From a virus, in the IMG/VR virus record IMGVR_UViG_3300006484_001465, positions 1 through 64,000 of that record: 64,000 nt of DNA; one strand, written 5' to 3'. The notes beneath the pieces are model-generated. The model saw only the letters and a program-made list of their open reading frames with translations, did no database searches and was not told where the DNA came from. This document shows, piece after piece, positions 1 to 10,500 of the stretch (positions are counted from its first letter, which is position 1; the number at the start of each line of letters is the position of its first letter). Made by a program: the position numbers and the translations under genes.

Positions 1-1
1 T

Positions 2-745
2 TGTGGTGAGCCTAGAGATAGTGATACTTATGGTAGAGAAACTGTATGTTCATATAGTGGTGATAGTGAAATTTTATTAGAATTAGATAAAAATTTAGAT
101 GTATTTGATAATGCAATAGGGTTTAGAATTACAGATGATGGTCGTATTGGCTATAGAGCTTTGAAATACTATTGTTCTGGTACCACATCTGGTTCGACAA
201 CTGGTGTTACAATTGATGAGCAATATTCTATGAGTGGTATTGTTCAAAGTGATGTGTGGTCAAGAATTACGGTTAGGTTTGTTGCTGATGAGGCTTACAC
301 AAAAGAACAACTAAAATGTTTACCAGCTAGAAAGGGTAAATTAATGTTCTATGTTAATTGTAAATTAAAAGCAATATTTAAAGATGTTGATGAATTTGTT
401 GCAAGAAGATTAAACGAATATGAGGGTAAACAAGTTGGTATACCATTTAATATAAGTTTAGGTGGTGGTTCTCAAGGTCTAATGGAAAGTATGACATTTG
501 ATGGTCAAGATACTGAAGATTTAGGGTTACTAATTGAGAAGAATTTTGCTGGAACATTTATAGGTCAAATATCACAATTCAAATTCAATATTTGTGATAT
601 GAATTGGTGTGATATTAGTGCTGGTTGTTTAGAGCAATGTACTAGATATGACTTGAATTGTTGTGGTGACCCAGACAATGGGTTAATCATTGATGAGAAC
701 GGTGATTATATTATTCAAGAAAACGGGTACGGTATTCAATATTAA
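2..745 (+). CDS. LamG/ConA-like tail fibre or adhesin protein, 5' truncated
   Basis: The frame is open from the first bases of the window, so the gene starts upstream and the TTG at 161 is only an internal codon. The visible 248 residues end in a concanavalin A/LamG-like jelly-roll signature: a strand reading KLMFYVNCKLKAIFKDV, then GIPFNISLGGGSQGL, then EKNFAGTFIGQISQFKFNIC. This arrangement is typical of the lectin-like domain at the end of phage fibre proteins, where it would bind glycans on the cell surface. The C-terminus is Cys-rich (about seven Cys in the last 55 residues), which is unusual beside the Cys-poor neighbouring fibres. The receptor-binding role is inferred from fold pattern and from the fibre genes that follow. 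Confidence 0.6.
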   Translation, partial: CGEPRDSDTYGRETVCSYSGDSEILLELDKNLDVFDNAIGFRITDDGRIGYRALKYYCSGTTSGSTTGVTIDEQYSMSGIVQSDVWSRITVRFVADEAYTKEQLKCLPARKGKLMFYVNCKLKAIFKDVDEFVARRLNEYEGKQVGIPFNISLGGGSQGLMESMTFDGQDTEDLGLLIEKNFAGTFIGQISQFKFNICDMNWCDISAGCLEQCTRYDLNCCGDPDNGLIIDENGDYIIQENGYGIQY

Positions 746-778
746 TTTTTATTTTTTTGGGTTTATTATAACTCAACT

Positions 779-797
779 AATATTTATTAATAAAAAT
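779..797 (+). promoter_or_regulatory. phage late-type promoter motif
   Basis: AATATTTATTAATAAAAA begins about 24 bases before the start of the fibre gene at 803. It belongs to the ATATTTAT(A/T) family repeated before most structural genes here. Promoter function is inferred from recurrence, fixed orientation and position. Confidence 0.55.
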
Positions 798-802
798 ACA
801 TA

Positions 803-3001
803 ATGGCAAATAAGAAAATATATCAATTCCCTATTGACGCTAATTTATCTGGTGATAATTTGTTTTTAATGTGGGCTGATAATATAACTGCCGTTAGTAC
901 TTTATCAGGCGTTACAAATTATATCGCAAATAATATATTAGTTGAGGATATATACGTTACTGGTGGTACATATGATGGTACTGATATAATTCTAACTAGA
1001 AATGATAATAATACGGTATCATTCCCTCTACCTATACCTGAAAATAAATGGGTTATTGAATCTGGAACAACTGTAACAGTTAACACAAATTCACAAAGTT
1101 TTATTTATGGTGATTTAATTATTGAAGGTTTACTTAATTTAGAAGTTAATTCTAAATTGGTTGTCTTAAATGGTGATATAATATTAAATGGAGGTTCAAT
1201 AAGTGGTGATGGTACCACACAATTGGTTGAGATACCTATTTTTAATACAGTAACAACTGGTGGAACATACTCTAATGGTACTGCAACATTTACTAACAAT
1301 ACTGGTGGTACATTTAACGTAAATGGATTCTATACTGGTAATACTGAAGTATTTGTGACTGGTGGAACATACTCTAATGGTACTGCAACATTTACTAACA
1401 ATACTGGTGGTACATTTAACGTAAATGGATTCTATACTGGTAATACTGAAGTATTTATAACTGGTGGAACATACTCTAATGGTACAGCTGAATTTACTAA
1501 CAATACTGGTGGTACATTCAATGTAGATGGTTTTTATACTGGTAGTACTGAAATATTTATCACTGGTGGTACTTATAACCAAAGTAATGGTACAGCTGAA
1601 TTTACTAACAATACTGGTGGTACATTTAACGTAAATGGATTCTTAACTGGTTATACAAATTATTATACAACTGGTGCAACTTTAAATGGTACTACACTTA
1701 ACTTTAATAGAACGGATACTTTGTCAGCTTATACTGTTAATTTAAGTTCTTTAGGTGGTTCAATTAATTATGCTAATGTTATATTCGTTGATGCTACTAA
1801 TGGTAATGACAGTACTGCTATTACAGGTAGGTTTGATAAACCATGTCAAAGTATATACCAAGCCTCATATTTAGCTTCATTAATCTCAAAAAGTTCAACA
1901 AGTAAAGCATTAATTTATATTAGAAAAGGTGGGTATTACTGGAATGGTGCTCTACAAAACTACTTGGATTACTACTCTGAACCTGGTGTTGTATTTACTG
2001 GTGGTAGGGTTACTGACCAATCTTATGGTGCAGTTGTAAGTAATTTTTATGGGTATTCAATATTTTCAAATACGGATATATACATATCAGCAGCATCTTC
2101 TGTTAATTTTGAATTTGATTATATGTCTAATTCTGGTGCTGCAATCTTAATAATACCAGCATCAGGTACTGCAACTGTTACGGTAAAAGCTAATTATATT
2201 TATGCGTCAACTTCTGGTACTGGATATGGTATTACTATACGAAATAATTCCAATGTAACTATGAATGTTTCTAGGGGTATTGAAGCGGTACATAGTACTA
2301 TTGCATTTAGGAATTTCACTGGGTCAGTAATCATAAATTGCCCTAAAATATATTTAGGGTCTGGAAATATTTATGGTGGTAATTTTAAACAAGCAATAAT
2401 TGTCTATGATGGTTTATCTACTGGTAGTATAGTAATAAATGGTGATATTGAAAATAGGGATACTGTTAATTACGGTGGGATTGGTTCTATGATTACAACT
2501 TGGGCTGGTTCTTCACCTAAAATTAAAATAAATGGTAATATAGTTGGTGGTCCAATTAAAGCTTTAGATGCTGGACAAGGTGGTTATATTGAAGCAAGTG
2601 GTATGTTAAGTAGTGAAAATCAATATACTTTATGGGCTTATGGGTCTACTGAACTTATATTTCATAAATGTAGAATTATTAATAAAGGTAATGTTGCTGG
2701 TGCACAATGTGTTTCTACAAATAATACCGCTAGAGTATTTTTTAAAGATACATATTTTTATAACACTTTAACAGATTCATCACTAGTTGGTACAAATGGT
2801 TTATTATGTAAAATAATTTTAGATGGTTGTCAAGGTTATTCACCAGGTGTGTCTGGATATGCAGTTGAGACTGCCGTTGGTGGTGGGTTATTATATGTTA
2901 ATAATTCAAGATTTAATAAAGGGTTAAACCCAGCAATTACTGATATATATTCACCAAGTGGCTTTATATTAGATATTAATACATTAGTACCAAATTTTTA
3001 A
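803..3001 (+). CDS. tail fibre / tailspike-like protein with 34-residue repeats and a beta-helix
   Basis: A 732-residue virion fibre. Residues 1-75 form an N-terminal attachment module. Residues about 90-145 (SQSFIYGDLIIEGLLNL onward) begin a right-handed beta-solenoid shaft. Residues about 150-300 hold four near-identical repeats of about 34 residues built on TGGTYSNGTATFTNNTGG. From about residue 330 the sequence IFVDATNGNDS...GRFDKPCQSI is the usual entry to a pectin-lyase-like parallel beta-helix, which runs to the C-terminus. Residues 75-310 are clearly paralogous to the same region of the protein at 7535-11431, but the C-terminal halves differ completely. No catalytic residues are evident, so an enzymatic tailspike role is unproven. 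A late-type motif lies just upstream, and the next gene begins three bases after the stop. Confidence 0.7.
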   Translation: MANKKIYQFPIDANLSGDNLFLMWADNITAVSTLSGVTNYIANNILVEDIYVTGGTYDGTDIILTRNDNNTVSFPLPIPENKWVIESGTTVTVNTNSQSFIYGDLIIEGLLNLEVNSKLVVLNGDIILNGGSISGDGTTQLVEIPIFNTVTTGGTYSNGTATFTNNTGGTFNVNGFYTGNTEVFVTGGTYSNGTATFTNNTGGTFNVNGFYTGNTEVFITGGTYSNGTAEFTNNTGGTFNVDGFYTGSTEIFITGGTYNQSNGTAEFTNNTGGTFNVNGFLTGYTNYYTTGATLNGTTLNFNRTDTLSAYTVNLSSLGGSINYANVIFVDATNGNDSTAITGRFDKPCQSIYQASYLASLISKSSTSKALIYIRKGGYYWNGALQNYLDYYSEPGVVFTGGRVTDQSYGAVVSNFYGYSIFSNTDIYISAASSVNFEFDYMSNSGAAILIIPASGTATVTVKANYIYASTSGTGYGITIRNNSNVTMNVSRGIEAVHSTIAFRNFTGSVIINCPKIYLGSGNIYGGNFKQAIIVYDGLSTGSIVINGDIENRDTVNYGGIGSMITTWAGSSPKIKINGNIVGGPIKALDAGQGGYIEASGMLSSENQYTLWAYGSTELIFHKCRIINKGNVAGAQCVSTNNTARVFFKDTYFYNTLTDSSLVGTNGLLCKIILDGCQGYSPGVSGYAVETAVGGGLLYVNNSRFNKGLNPAITDIYSPSGFILDINTLVPNF
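1240..1665 (+). repeat. in-frame tandem repeats of about 102 bp in a fibre gene
   Basis: Four consecutive units encode GGTYSNGTATFTNNTGGTFNVNGFYTG-type blocks. The first two are almost identical at DNA level, which implies recent duplication. Related units occur at 7970-8280. Confidence 0.85.
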
Positions 3002-3004
3002 ATT

Positions 3005-3343
3005 ATGAATAGTACGATTTTATATGGTAGTAATTTACCCGAATTAACAAACATACTAATGGGTATGGTAACAATGTCAGATAATACATTATCTCAATTT
3101 AATAGTAATATTAATGATTTATCTGATTCAGATAAATTTATTATAAATGAATTTACAAATTTAACAAGTTTTAATACTATGGTTAATATTAACAATTCTC
3201 CAATATATTTTGATTGTACTATGGTTACACCAAATAATGTTTTAACTGAAATGAGTGATATTGATTATCTAACTTTAAACACAAATGATAGAACAATTGT
3301 TAATAATTTTATCACTTTAATTAAAAAATTAAGTAATATATAA
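3005..3343 (+). CDS. small unknown protein, fibre companion
   Basis: 112 residues, acidic, Asn/Asp/Thr-rich, with no signal peptide, membrane segment or Cys motif. It starts three bases after the preceding fibre gene stops and ends just before the promoter of the next fibre gene, so it is probably co-transcribed with the fibre at 803. I do not recognise the family. Position and size would fit a fibre-assembly chaperone or a small adaptor, but nothing in the sequence shows this. The C-terminal half (MSDIDYLTLNTNDRTIVNNF) looks helical. Confidence 0.6.
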   Translation: MNSTILYGSNLPELTNILMGMVTMSDNTLSQFNSNINDLSDSDKFIINEFTNLTSFNTMVNINNSPIYFDCTMVTPNNVLTEMSDIDYLTLNTNDRTIVNNFITLIKKLSNI

Positions 3344-3351
3344 AATAATAA

Positions 3352-3370
3352 GATATTTATATAAAAAAGG
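3352..3370 (+). promoter_or_regulatory. phage late-type promoter motif
   Basis: GATATTTATATAAAAAAGG lies 25 bases before the start codon at 3378. It is a strong match to the recurrent ATATTTATAnnAAAA motif. Confidence 0.6.
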
Positions 3371-3377
3371 AAAAAAA

Positions 3378-6300
3378 ATGGGAAGAATAATTCAACAAAA
3401 CAATGGTAAAACAACTGTATATATTACAGGTGAGAATATTAATAATATACCAGCATCACCTAACACATATTATGTTGGTGTTGATACAGATGGGTATTAT
3501 AAACTACTAAACCCTAGTGGGGGTGTTGATGACTTTACTAGTGGTGGTTCATTTACTGGTGGAACTATCACGGGTAATACGGTATTTACAAATGGATTAA
3601 GTGCAACTACGTTTTCAGCAACAACTTATTTAAATTTACCACAAGCTGGTGTTGTTGATGTGTCATATAGTGGGTTAACAGACCTAATAACTACTAGTGG
3701 GTTATCAAATGGTAGTTACTATTTAATAACAGACTTCCAAACATGTTATGACCAACCTGATTTTGATTATAATAATAGTCCTATTATTAATACAGGTATC
3801 ACAGGTAATTACAAACAGGGTCCTGTTGAACCTTTAATGGTTCTTGCAACATCAATTAATACAATTTCAAATCAAGCGTATCAGTCAATGTATCCAAATG
3901 ATAAAATAACGTATGATTGGTCATATTCAACAACTGAAGTTACTGGTGGTGTTGCTTATGGTAGAATTACTGAAAGAGTTGATGAATTCAATAATAGAAC
4001 TGATTATGACCATAGAACAATTTTATTTAAAAGATATAGATTATACACATATAGACAAGACCAACCTTTAAATGGTACAATAGAAATAACAAGTACTAAC
4101 CTTAATAATGTAACTGGTACTACAACACAGTTTACAAATTTATCCGTTGGTGATGTTATATATGTACCAGGTATAAACCCAAGTTATTTTGAAGTGGTGC
4201 ATATATCAGGTGATACTTTAATGTCGATTACTGGTGATACACTTTCTACCTTTGGTGGTGGGTTTGAGTTTTATAAAACAATAGAAGAAACGAATGATTC
4301 TAGTGGTTATTTTAACTTTAAAAGAACGAATGTTAAAACAGATGATTTTATAGAATACACAACATTCGGTGACGCAATATCAAATGATTATGCTAAAAAT
4401 ACATATATTGGTAATTACGCTAATAACTACACAAATATCGGTAGTGGAACTTTTATTTTAGCAAACAACGTATTCTTAGAAGGTCAGTATGAAAGTAATA
4501 AATTTGGTGATTATTGTTATAACAACACATTTGGAACTGACAACCAAAATAATGTTTGGGGGGATTGGTGTTATGAAAATGTGTCAGTAAACGATATTGA
4601 TGATTGTATTATAGGTCATTATTTTAATCGTAACTTAATAAATGCAAATTTAACCTCTAACCATATTGGTAATGATTTTAATAATAACCGATTATTGAAT
4701 GGGAATGGTACTGATTTTGAAGACAACATTATTGGTAATGGTTTTAGTAACAATCTTATTTATCATGGTTTTTATAAAAATGAAATATTAGATAACTTCC
4801 AAGATAATACAATTGGTGACTTTGGTAACCTAGATAATTTTGAATTCTATAGAAATTATATTCGTAATAATTTTAACAACAATATTATAAGACAAAATTT
4901 CCAAAACAATCAAATTGGTACAAACTACCAAGAGAATACTATTAATGGTGAATCTCAAGGTAATACAATACTTAATGGGTTTAATAATAATACTATTGGT
5001 AGTTATTTTAGTGTAAACGAAATTGGTAACGCTTTTAATAATAATACAGTTAATGATAGTTTTAATGAAAATACTACTAAATACAGTTTTTATAATAATG
5101 TTATTAGTAATGAATTTAATACCAACGATATAGGTACAAATTTTAGAAGTAATCTACCATCTAACTTAGATTTATTTGGGTGGTCAGACTTATCGACAGT
5201 ATCAACAAGAACATATGATACTTTTCTTAATTCACTTAATGGTCAAATAGGTAATTATATTTTAGGTAAAGAGTTAGTTATGAGAGTTATCTCTACATCA
5301 CAATATTTTAAAATTAAATTCACACAATGGACACAAAATGCAAATGGAGGTGGATTCCAATACGAAAGACAAGAAATTACTTCTGGTGGTACATTAGTAG
5401 GTAATTTAGTTTTATTTACTAAAACTAATTATGGTTCTGAGGTAGATGTTATTGTTCCAGGTGTTCTTGAAATAACTAGAGGTGTTCAAAATGGTATTTA
5501 TAACATTGTTTCTGAAGGTTCTTGGAATGGTTCAGTTTCACCAGCAGATACTCAATGGAACTCTATATATACCGAACCTAATAATGGGAAAAATTTTTCT
5601 TATAATAAAATAGGAAATGAGTTTCAAGATAACACAATAGGAAATGATTTTGGTTTCGGAGGCAGTCAAGCTCAAGGTAATGTAATAAATGACACTTTTC
5701 AGAATAATACGATTGGTCAATTTATGTACAATAATGTTATAGGTAATTACTTTACCAACAATACAATTGGTGATAACTTTGAGGCTAACTCAATTAACAA
5801 TTATTTTAATAGTAACTCTATTGGAGATGAATTTGAGAATAACACTATTGAGAATTATTTCAATAATAACACTATAGGTAATCAATTTATCAATAACACA
5901 ATTAAAAACTATTTCATAGGAAACTCTATATTAAATGGTTTTGAAAGTAATGACATAGGCAACTATTTTGGTCAAAATGGGGGTGTCATCCAAAATATAA
6001 TATTCAATGACTTTAAATATAACAAGATTGGAAATTTCTTCGGTAATGAGTTAAATTTTCCTACAGTAGGTGGGGGAACTGGAACTGATGGTGGTAACAT
6101 TATAAATGATGGATTCCAATTCAACGAGATAGGTGACAACTGCATTTATTCTGCTTTTAATTTAAATTTTGACAATAATAAAATTGGTAATGATTTTTGG
6201 CTTAACGTTTTTGGGTCAAACAACAACAATAATACAATAGGGAATTTATTTGTCGGTAACTCAGGTATTGGTGGATTCCCAACTGAAATTGGTGATAACT

Positions 6301-7070
6301 TTATATCTAATAATTTGGGTAACTACTCAGCGTTTAACGAAATTGATACTGATTTCCAATATAACAAGGTTGGTCATTTCTTTGGTAACGCTGGTAGTGG
6401 AACACAAAACATTATTTCTACTGGATTTAACAATAACAACATCGGTAATTACTTTGGTGATGACGGTTCTAATACTAGTGGGGGTAACGTTATTAATTAT
6501 GAATTTTACGATAACTTAATTGGTAACAAATTCTATGGTAACCAAGTTGATGCGGAATTTTTTAGAAATGACATCGGAAATGAGTTTTTTACTAATACGT
6601 TAAGTGGTGGAGGTGGTAATATATTCCATAATAATGAAATTGGTAATAGATTCAATAACAACAACACTGCTGGAACATTCTATGGTAATAATATTGGTGG
6701 TGGTTTTAACAACAATTCAATTGGAACAGACTTTTACAGTAACGAAGTAGGTTTTGGATTTAACAATAACAGTGTTGGTAATAATTTCTGTTCTAATTTT
6801 ATTAGCTACTATTTTTATGACAATACTATTGGTTCACAATTTTACAATAATAGAATTACAACCGATAATTTCCAACAAAATGTTATTGATAATAGTTTCC
6901 AATATAATATAGTAGACTTTTGGGTTAATAGTATTGATTTTACTAGTGGGCCAGCAACACACGTTTATGGTGTATATAATTGTACAATATTCGGTAGACA
7001 AGATGGTACACCTAGATTATCTTACTACGATAACTCAGATGTGTTAAACATAACTAACATTGATGCATAA
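3378..7070 (+). CDS. giant beta-solenoid fibre protein with NxIGNxFxNN repeats
   Basis: 1230 residues. After an N-terminal module (residues 1-90) and a globular segment (about 90-330), the protein is dominated by a degenerate repeat of about 9-14 residues, typically NTIGNDFxNN or NxIxNxFxxN. The alternation of Ile/Val/Phe with Asn ladders predicts a long, thin parallel beta-helix, similar in spirit to pentapeptide-repeat solenoids. The solenoid is interrupted at about residues 600-745 by a non-repeat domain containing KELVMRVISTSQYFKIKFTQW, which probably forms a side domain projecting from the shaft. The C-terminal 45 residues leave the repeat and may cap or trimerise the fibre. It has its own late-type promoter motif. 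Role inferred: long tail fibre or whisker-like adhesin. Confidence 0.65.
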   Translation: MGRIIQQNNGKTTVYITGENINNIPASPNTYYVGVDTDGYYKLLNPSGGVDDFTSGGSFTGGTITGNTVFTNGLSATTFSATTYLNLPQAGVVDVSYSGLTDLITTSGLSNGSYYLITDFQTCYDQPDFDYNNSPIINTGITGNYKQGPVEPLMVLATSINTISNQAYQSMYPNDKITYDWSYSTTEVTGGVAYGRITERVDEFNNRTDYDHRTILFKRYRLYTYRQDQPLNGTIEITSTNLNNVTGTTTQFTNLSVGDVIYVPGINPSYFEVVHISGDTLMSITGDTLSTFGGGFEFYKTIEETNDSSGYFNFKRTNVKTDDFIEYTTFGDAISNDYAKNTYIGNYANNYTNIGSGTFILANNVFLEGQYESNKFGDYCYNNTFGTDNQNNVWGDWCYENVSVNDIDDCIIGHYFNRNLINANLTSNHIGNDFNNNRLLNGNGTDFEDNIIGNGFSNNLIYHGFYKNEILDNFQDNTIGDFGNLDNFEFYRNYIRNNFNNNIIRQNFQNNQIGTNYQENTINGESQGNTILNGFNNNTIGSYFSVNEIGNAFNNNTVNDSFNENTTKYSFYNNVISNEFNTNDIGTNFRSNLPSNLDLFGWSDLSTVSTRTYDTFLNSLNGQIGNYILGKELVMRVISTSQYFKIKFTQWTQNANGGGFQYERQEITSGGTLVGNLVLFTKTNYGSEVDVIVPGVLEITRGVQNGIYNIVSEGSWNGSVSPADTQWNSIYTEPNNGKNFSYNKIGNEFQDNTIGNDFGFGGSQAQGNVINDTFQNNTIGQFMYNNVIGNYFTNNTIGDNFEANSINNYFNSNSIGDEFENNTIENYFNNNTIGNQFINNTIKNYFIGNSILNGFESNDIGNYFGQNGGVIQNIIFNDFKYNKIGNFFGNELNFPTVGGGTGTDGGNIINDGFQFNEIGDNCIYSAFNLNFDNNKIGNDFWLNVFGSNNNNNTIGNLFVGNSGIGGFPTEIGDNFISNNLGNYSAFNEIDTDFQYNKVGHFFGNAGSGTQNIISTGFNNNNIGNYFGDDGSNTSGGNVINYEFYDNLIGNKFYGNQVDAEFFRNDIGNEFFTNTLSGGGGNIFHNNEIGNRFNNNNTAGTFYGNNIGGGFNNNSIGTDFYSNEVGFGFNNNSVGNNFCSNFISYYFYDNTIGSQFYNNRITTDNFQQNVIDNSFQYNIVDFWVNSIDFTSGPATHVYGVYNCTIFGRQDGTPRLSYYDNSDVLNITNIDA
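4380..6920 (+). repeat. degenerate solenoid-coding repeats (NxIGNxFxNN)
   Basis: Dozens of short in-frame units rich in aat/aac codons, with ATTGGTAAT or ATAGGTAAT at their core, are interrupted at about 5170-5600 by a unique domain. The repeats are protein-driven and too degenerate to be a DNA tandem array. Confidence 0.75.
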
Positions 7071-7099
7071 TAATAAGAAAATTAAAAAATAAAAATAAA

Positions 7100-7477
7100 A
7101 TGGCAAGTGCAAATTTTAATACACAAATACTTTCATCAAATTATGAAAAACAAAATACTGAATATTTTTTAGATGATGTAATAACAAAAGGTTTTAACGG
7201 TCCTTATTCGTATAGTTTTACTAATGAAGTCCCTAACGGTGTATCATTAAACGGAGATATATTAACAATAGCGGAAAGATTAACTTTTGTTTTGTCAATA
7301 ACAGTAAATGCTGGAGATAAAAATAACCCTATATCTGTTATAGCGACAACAAACGTAACTATTGACACCACAAAAGATTATGCTAAAGAAGTAGAAATTC
7401 TATTGGATAATCCAAACATGACTCAAAAAGTAACTGACACTAAAAGTAATTGGGCTTCAATTATTGGGAAATTGTAA
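7100..7477 (+). CDS. small putative structural protein, unknown
   Basis: 125 residues. The N-terminal 95 residues alternate beta-strand-like segments (PYSYSFTNEVPNGVSLNGDI, then FVLSITVNAG and VIATTNVTID), resembling an Ig-like or putative-Ig fold as found in phage decoration and fibre proteins. The last 30 residues look helical. It follows the giant solenoid gene by 29 bases with an A-rich leader and no separate late motif, so it is probably co-transcribed with it. The fold is a guess from strand pattern only; I do not recognise a named family. Confidence 0.55.
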   Translation: MASANFNTQILSSNYEKQNTEYFLDDVITKGFNGPYSYSFTNEVPNGVSLNGDILTIAERLTFVLSITVNAGDKNNPISVIATTNVTIDTTKDYAKEVEILLDNPNMTQKVTDTKSNWASIIGKL

Positions 7478-7511
7478 GGGGTGATAAAGTTCCTAAATAA
7501 ATTAATTGTAA

Positions 7512-7530
7512 CATATTTATAATAAAAAAG
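7512..7530 (+). promoter_or_regulatory. phage late-type promoter motif
   Basis: CATATTTATAATAAAAAAG lies 22 bases before the start codon at 7535. It is among the closest matches to the consensus. Confidence 0.6.
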
Positions 7531-7534
7531 AATA

Positions 7535-10500
7535 ATGCCAAATAATAAACTAATATTAAGGAGTTTAAATAGTCCATGGATTACACCATTTAATGATATC
7601 ACTACGGGTAGTGTATTGTCTTGGGCTGATGTTGATAATAACTTCATATACTTAAAGGGTGAACTTATATATTCAGCACAAACCTCTGGTACTAATTTAA
7701 TTTTAAATAAAATTAATGGTAATGATATATTTGTTGATTTAACTCAATTTGAAGCTGAGGGGAATAGATGGCATATACCTTCAGGTACAACTGTTGAAAT
7801 AGCTAATGGTTATCAAAGTTTTATTTATGGTGACTTATATATTGAAGGGTTGCTTAAATTGAATGATGGTGCTCAATTAGTTGTATTAAACGGTGATATT
7901 ATACTTAGTGGTGGTAGTATTAGTGGTAATGGTACTACATTATTAGTTGAGTTACCTCAATTTGATACGGTGGTTACTGGAGGTACTTATTCTAACGGTA
8001 CTGCTACCTTTACTAATAATACAGGTGGTACATTTAACGTAAATGGGTTTTACACTGGTGGTGTTGAAGTATTAGTTACAGGTGGTACTTATTCTAACGG
8101 TACTGCTATATTCACTAATAATACGGGTGGTACGTTTAATGTAAATGGATTCTATACTGGTAGTACTGAAATATTTATCACTGGTGGTACTTATAACCAA
8201 AGTAATGGTGTCGCTACCTTTACGAATAACACAGGTGGTACATTCAATGTAAATGGATTCTTAACTGGTTATACAAATTATTATACAACTGGGTCAACAT
8301 TAATTGGTACAGTCGCATATTTTGATAGAACCGATGCATTATCAGCTTATACGTTAGATTTATCTTCAATAGAGTTTACAGGTAATACATCTGGAAATTG
8401 TATCGGGGATTTATGGGTTTCTAATTTACACGGTTGCTCACCAATTACAATACATAATTCAATTCAAAGTAGTGGTTCATCAGTTAATAACTCATTTGGA
8501 ATTGCATTTGGTGAAAATGCGGTTGTAAATGCAGCTGAAATAATAAACACACAAACACCAATAACAATAATTAGTGGTTGTTCATTTACTAATTCAGACC
8601 CAAATTATTCATACCCAGCAATTATATTACCTGGTGATGTAACTGCTTCATGGCAAGAATATATATGGAATTTTTGTTCTGAATTTTTAATATCTGGTTC
8701 ATCTGGAACCGAAATATTAAATGTTGGTTGTAGTGTATATGACATTTATTATGATGGCGTTTCATCAACGTACATAGTTGATTCATCATTAGTTGGTTCA
8801 AACTACACATTAATTAGTGGTAATACATTTTATTATGTATCAACTACGTTTCAAAGAACAGCATTTGCATTTGGTAAAGATGTTATTGCAACTGGATTAT
8901 ATTCACATGCTGAAGGTCAAAGTACAACCGCTAGTGGTAATACATCACATGCTGAAGGTCTTCAAACAACAGCTATTGGTAATTATTCACATGCTGAAGG
9001 TTATTATACAGACGCTGTTGGTCAAGCATCACATGCTGAAGGTAGTTTAACAACAGCTAGTGGTGGTGCATCACATGCTGAAGGTTTTCAAACAACAGCT
9101 ATTGGTAATTATTCACATGTTGAAGGTCAAAATACAGCCGCTGTTGGTCAATATTCACATGCTGAAGGATATCAAACAACAGCTAGTGGTATTACGTCAC
9201 ATGCTGAAGGTTTTGTTACAAGAGCTGGTGGTTATGCTTCACATGCTGAGGGTGCAACTACAACCGCTAGTGGTGTTTATTCACATGCTGAAGGTCAATT
9301 AACAATAGCTAGTGGTGCTGTATCACATGCTGAGGGTTTTGTTACAAGAGCTAGTGGTAATAATGCACATTCTGAAGGATATCAAACAACAGCTAGTGGT
9401 AGTTTTTCACATGCTGAAGGTGCTAATACAACCGCTAGTGGTGCTGTATCACATGCTGAAGGTCAATCAACAATTGCTAGTGGTGCACAATCACATGCTG
9501 AAGGTCAAAGTACAACCGCTAGTGGTAACACATCACATGCTGAAGGTATTTCAACAAAGTCTTTTGGTTCTTATTCACATGCTGAAGGTCAATCAACAAT
9601 TGCTAATGGTGAAGTATCACATGCTGAAGGTTATATTACAATAGCAATTGGTAATTATTCACATGCTGAGGGTGCAACTACAACAGCTAGTGGTACTTAT
9701 TCACATGCTGAAGGTCAATTAACAATAGCTAGTGGTACTACATCACATGCTGAGGGTTTTGTTACAAGAGCTGGTGGTCAATATTCACATTCTGAAGGGT
9801 ATCAAACAACAGCTATTGGTACTGCATCACATGCTGAGAATGTAAGTACAAGAGCTACTGGTAGTGGTTCACATGCTGAAGGTAATGGTACAACATCATT
9901 TGGTCAAAATTCACATGCTGAGGGTCTTATTACAACATCTGTTGGTAGTTGGTCACATTCTGAAGGTAGATTAACAACAGCTAATGGTCTTGCATCACAC
10001 ACTGAAGGTAATAGTACAATTGCTGGTGGTAATACGGCCCATGCTGAAGGTTCAGGTACAACTACATCAAATATGGCAGCACATGCTGAGGGTTATTTAT
10101 CAATAGCTAGTGGTTATGTATCACATGCCGAAGGTCAACAAACAACAGCTAATGGTTCTCGTGCACACGCTGAAGGTATTTATACAACAGCTAGTGGTAC
10201 TTATTCGCATGCTGAAGGGTATCAAACAAATGCTAGTGGTAGTACATCACATGCTGAAGGTACTGGTACAATAGCTGGTAATTATGTGTCACATGCTGAA
10301 GGTCATTATACAAAAGCAATGGGTTCAAATTCACATGCTGAAGGTGCAAATACAACTGCTAGTGGTACTGTTTCACATGCTGAAGGTAGTGGTACAATTG
10401 TTAGTAGTGCCTATTCACATGGTGAGGGTTATTATACAGTCGCTAGTGGTGCATCGTCACATAGTGAGGGTTCAAATACAACAGCTAGTGGTAGTTATTC

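Noticed and set aside
161-163. TTG at 161 as the start of the first gene
   Set aside because: The frame is open to the window edge with convincing protein sequence upstream, so the gene is truncated by the window.
779-797. Reading TATTTATA as the reverse complement of the T4 late box TATAAATA, that is, promoters pointing the other way
   Set aside because: The motif orientation follows gene direction on both strands and always lies just upstream of starts, so TATTTAT on the coding strand is the functional orientation.
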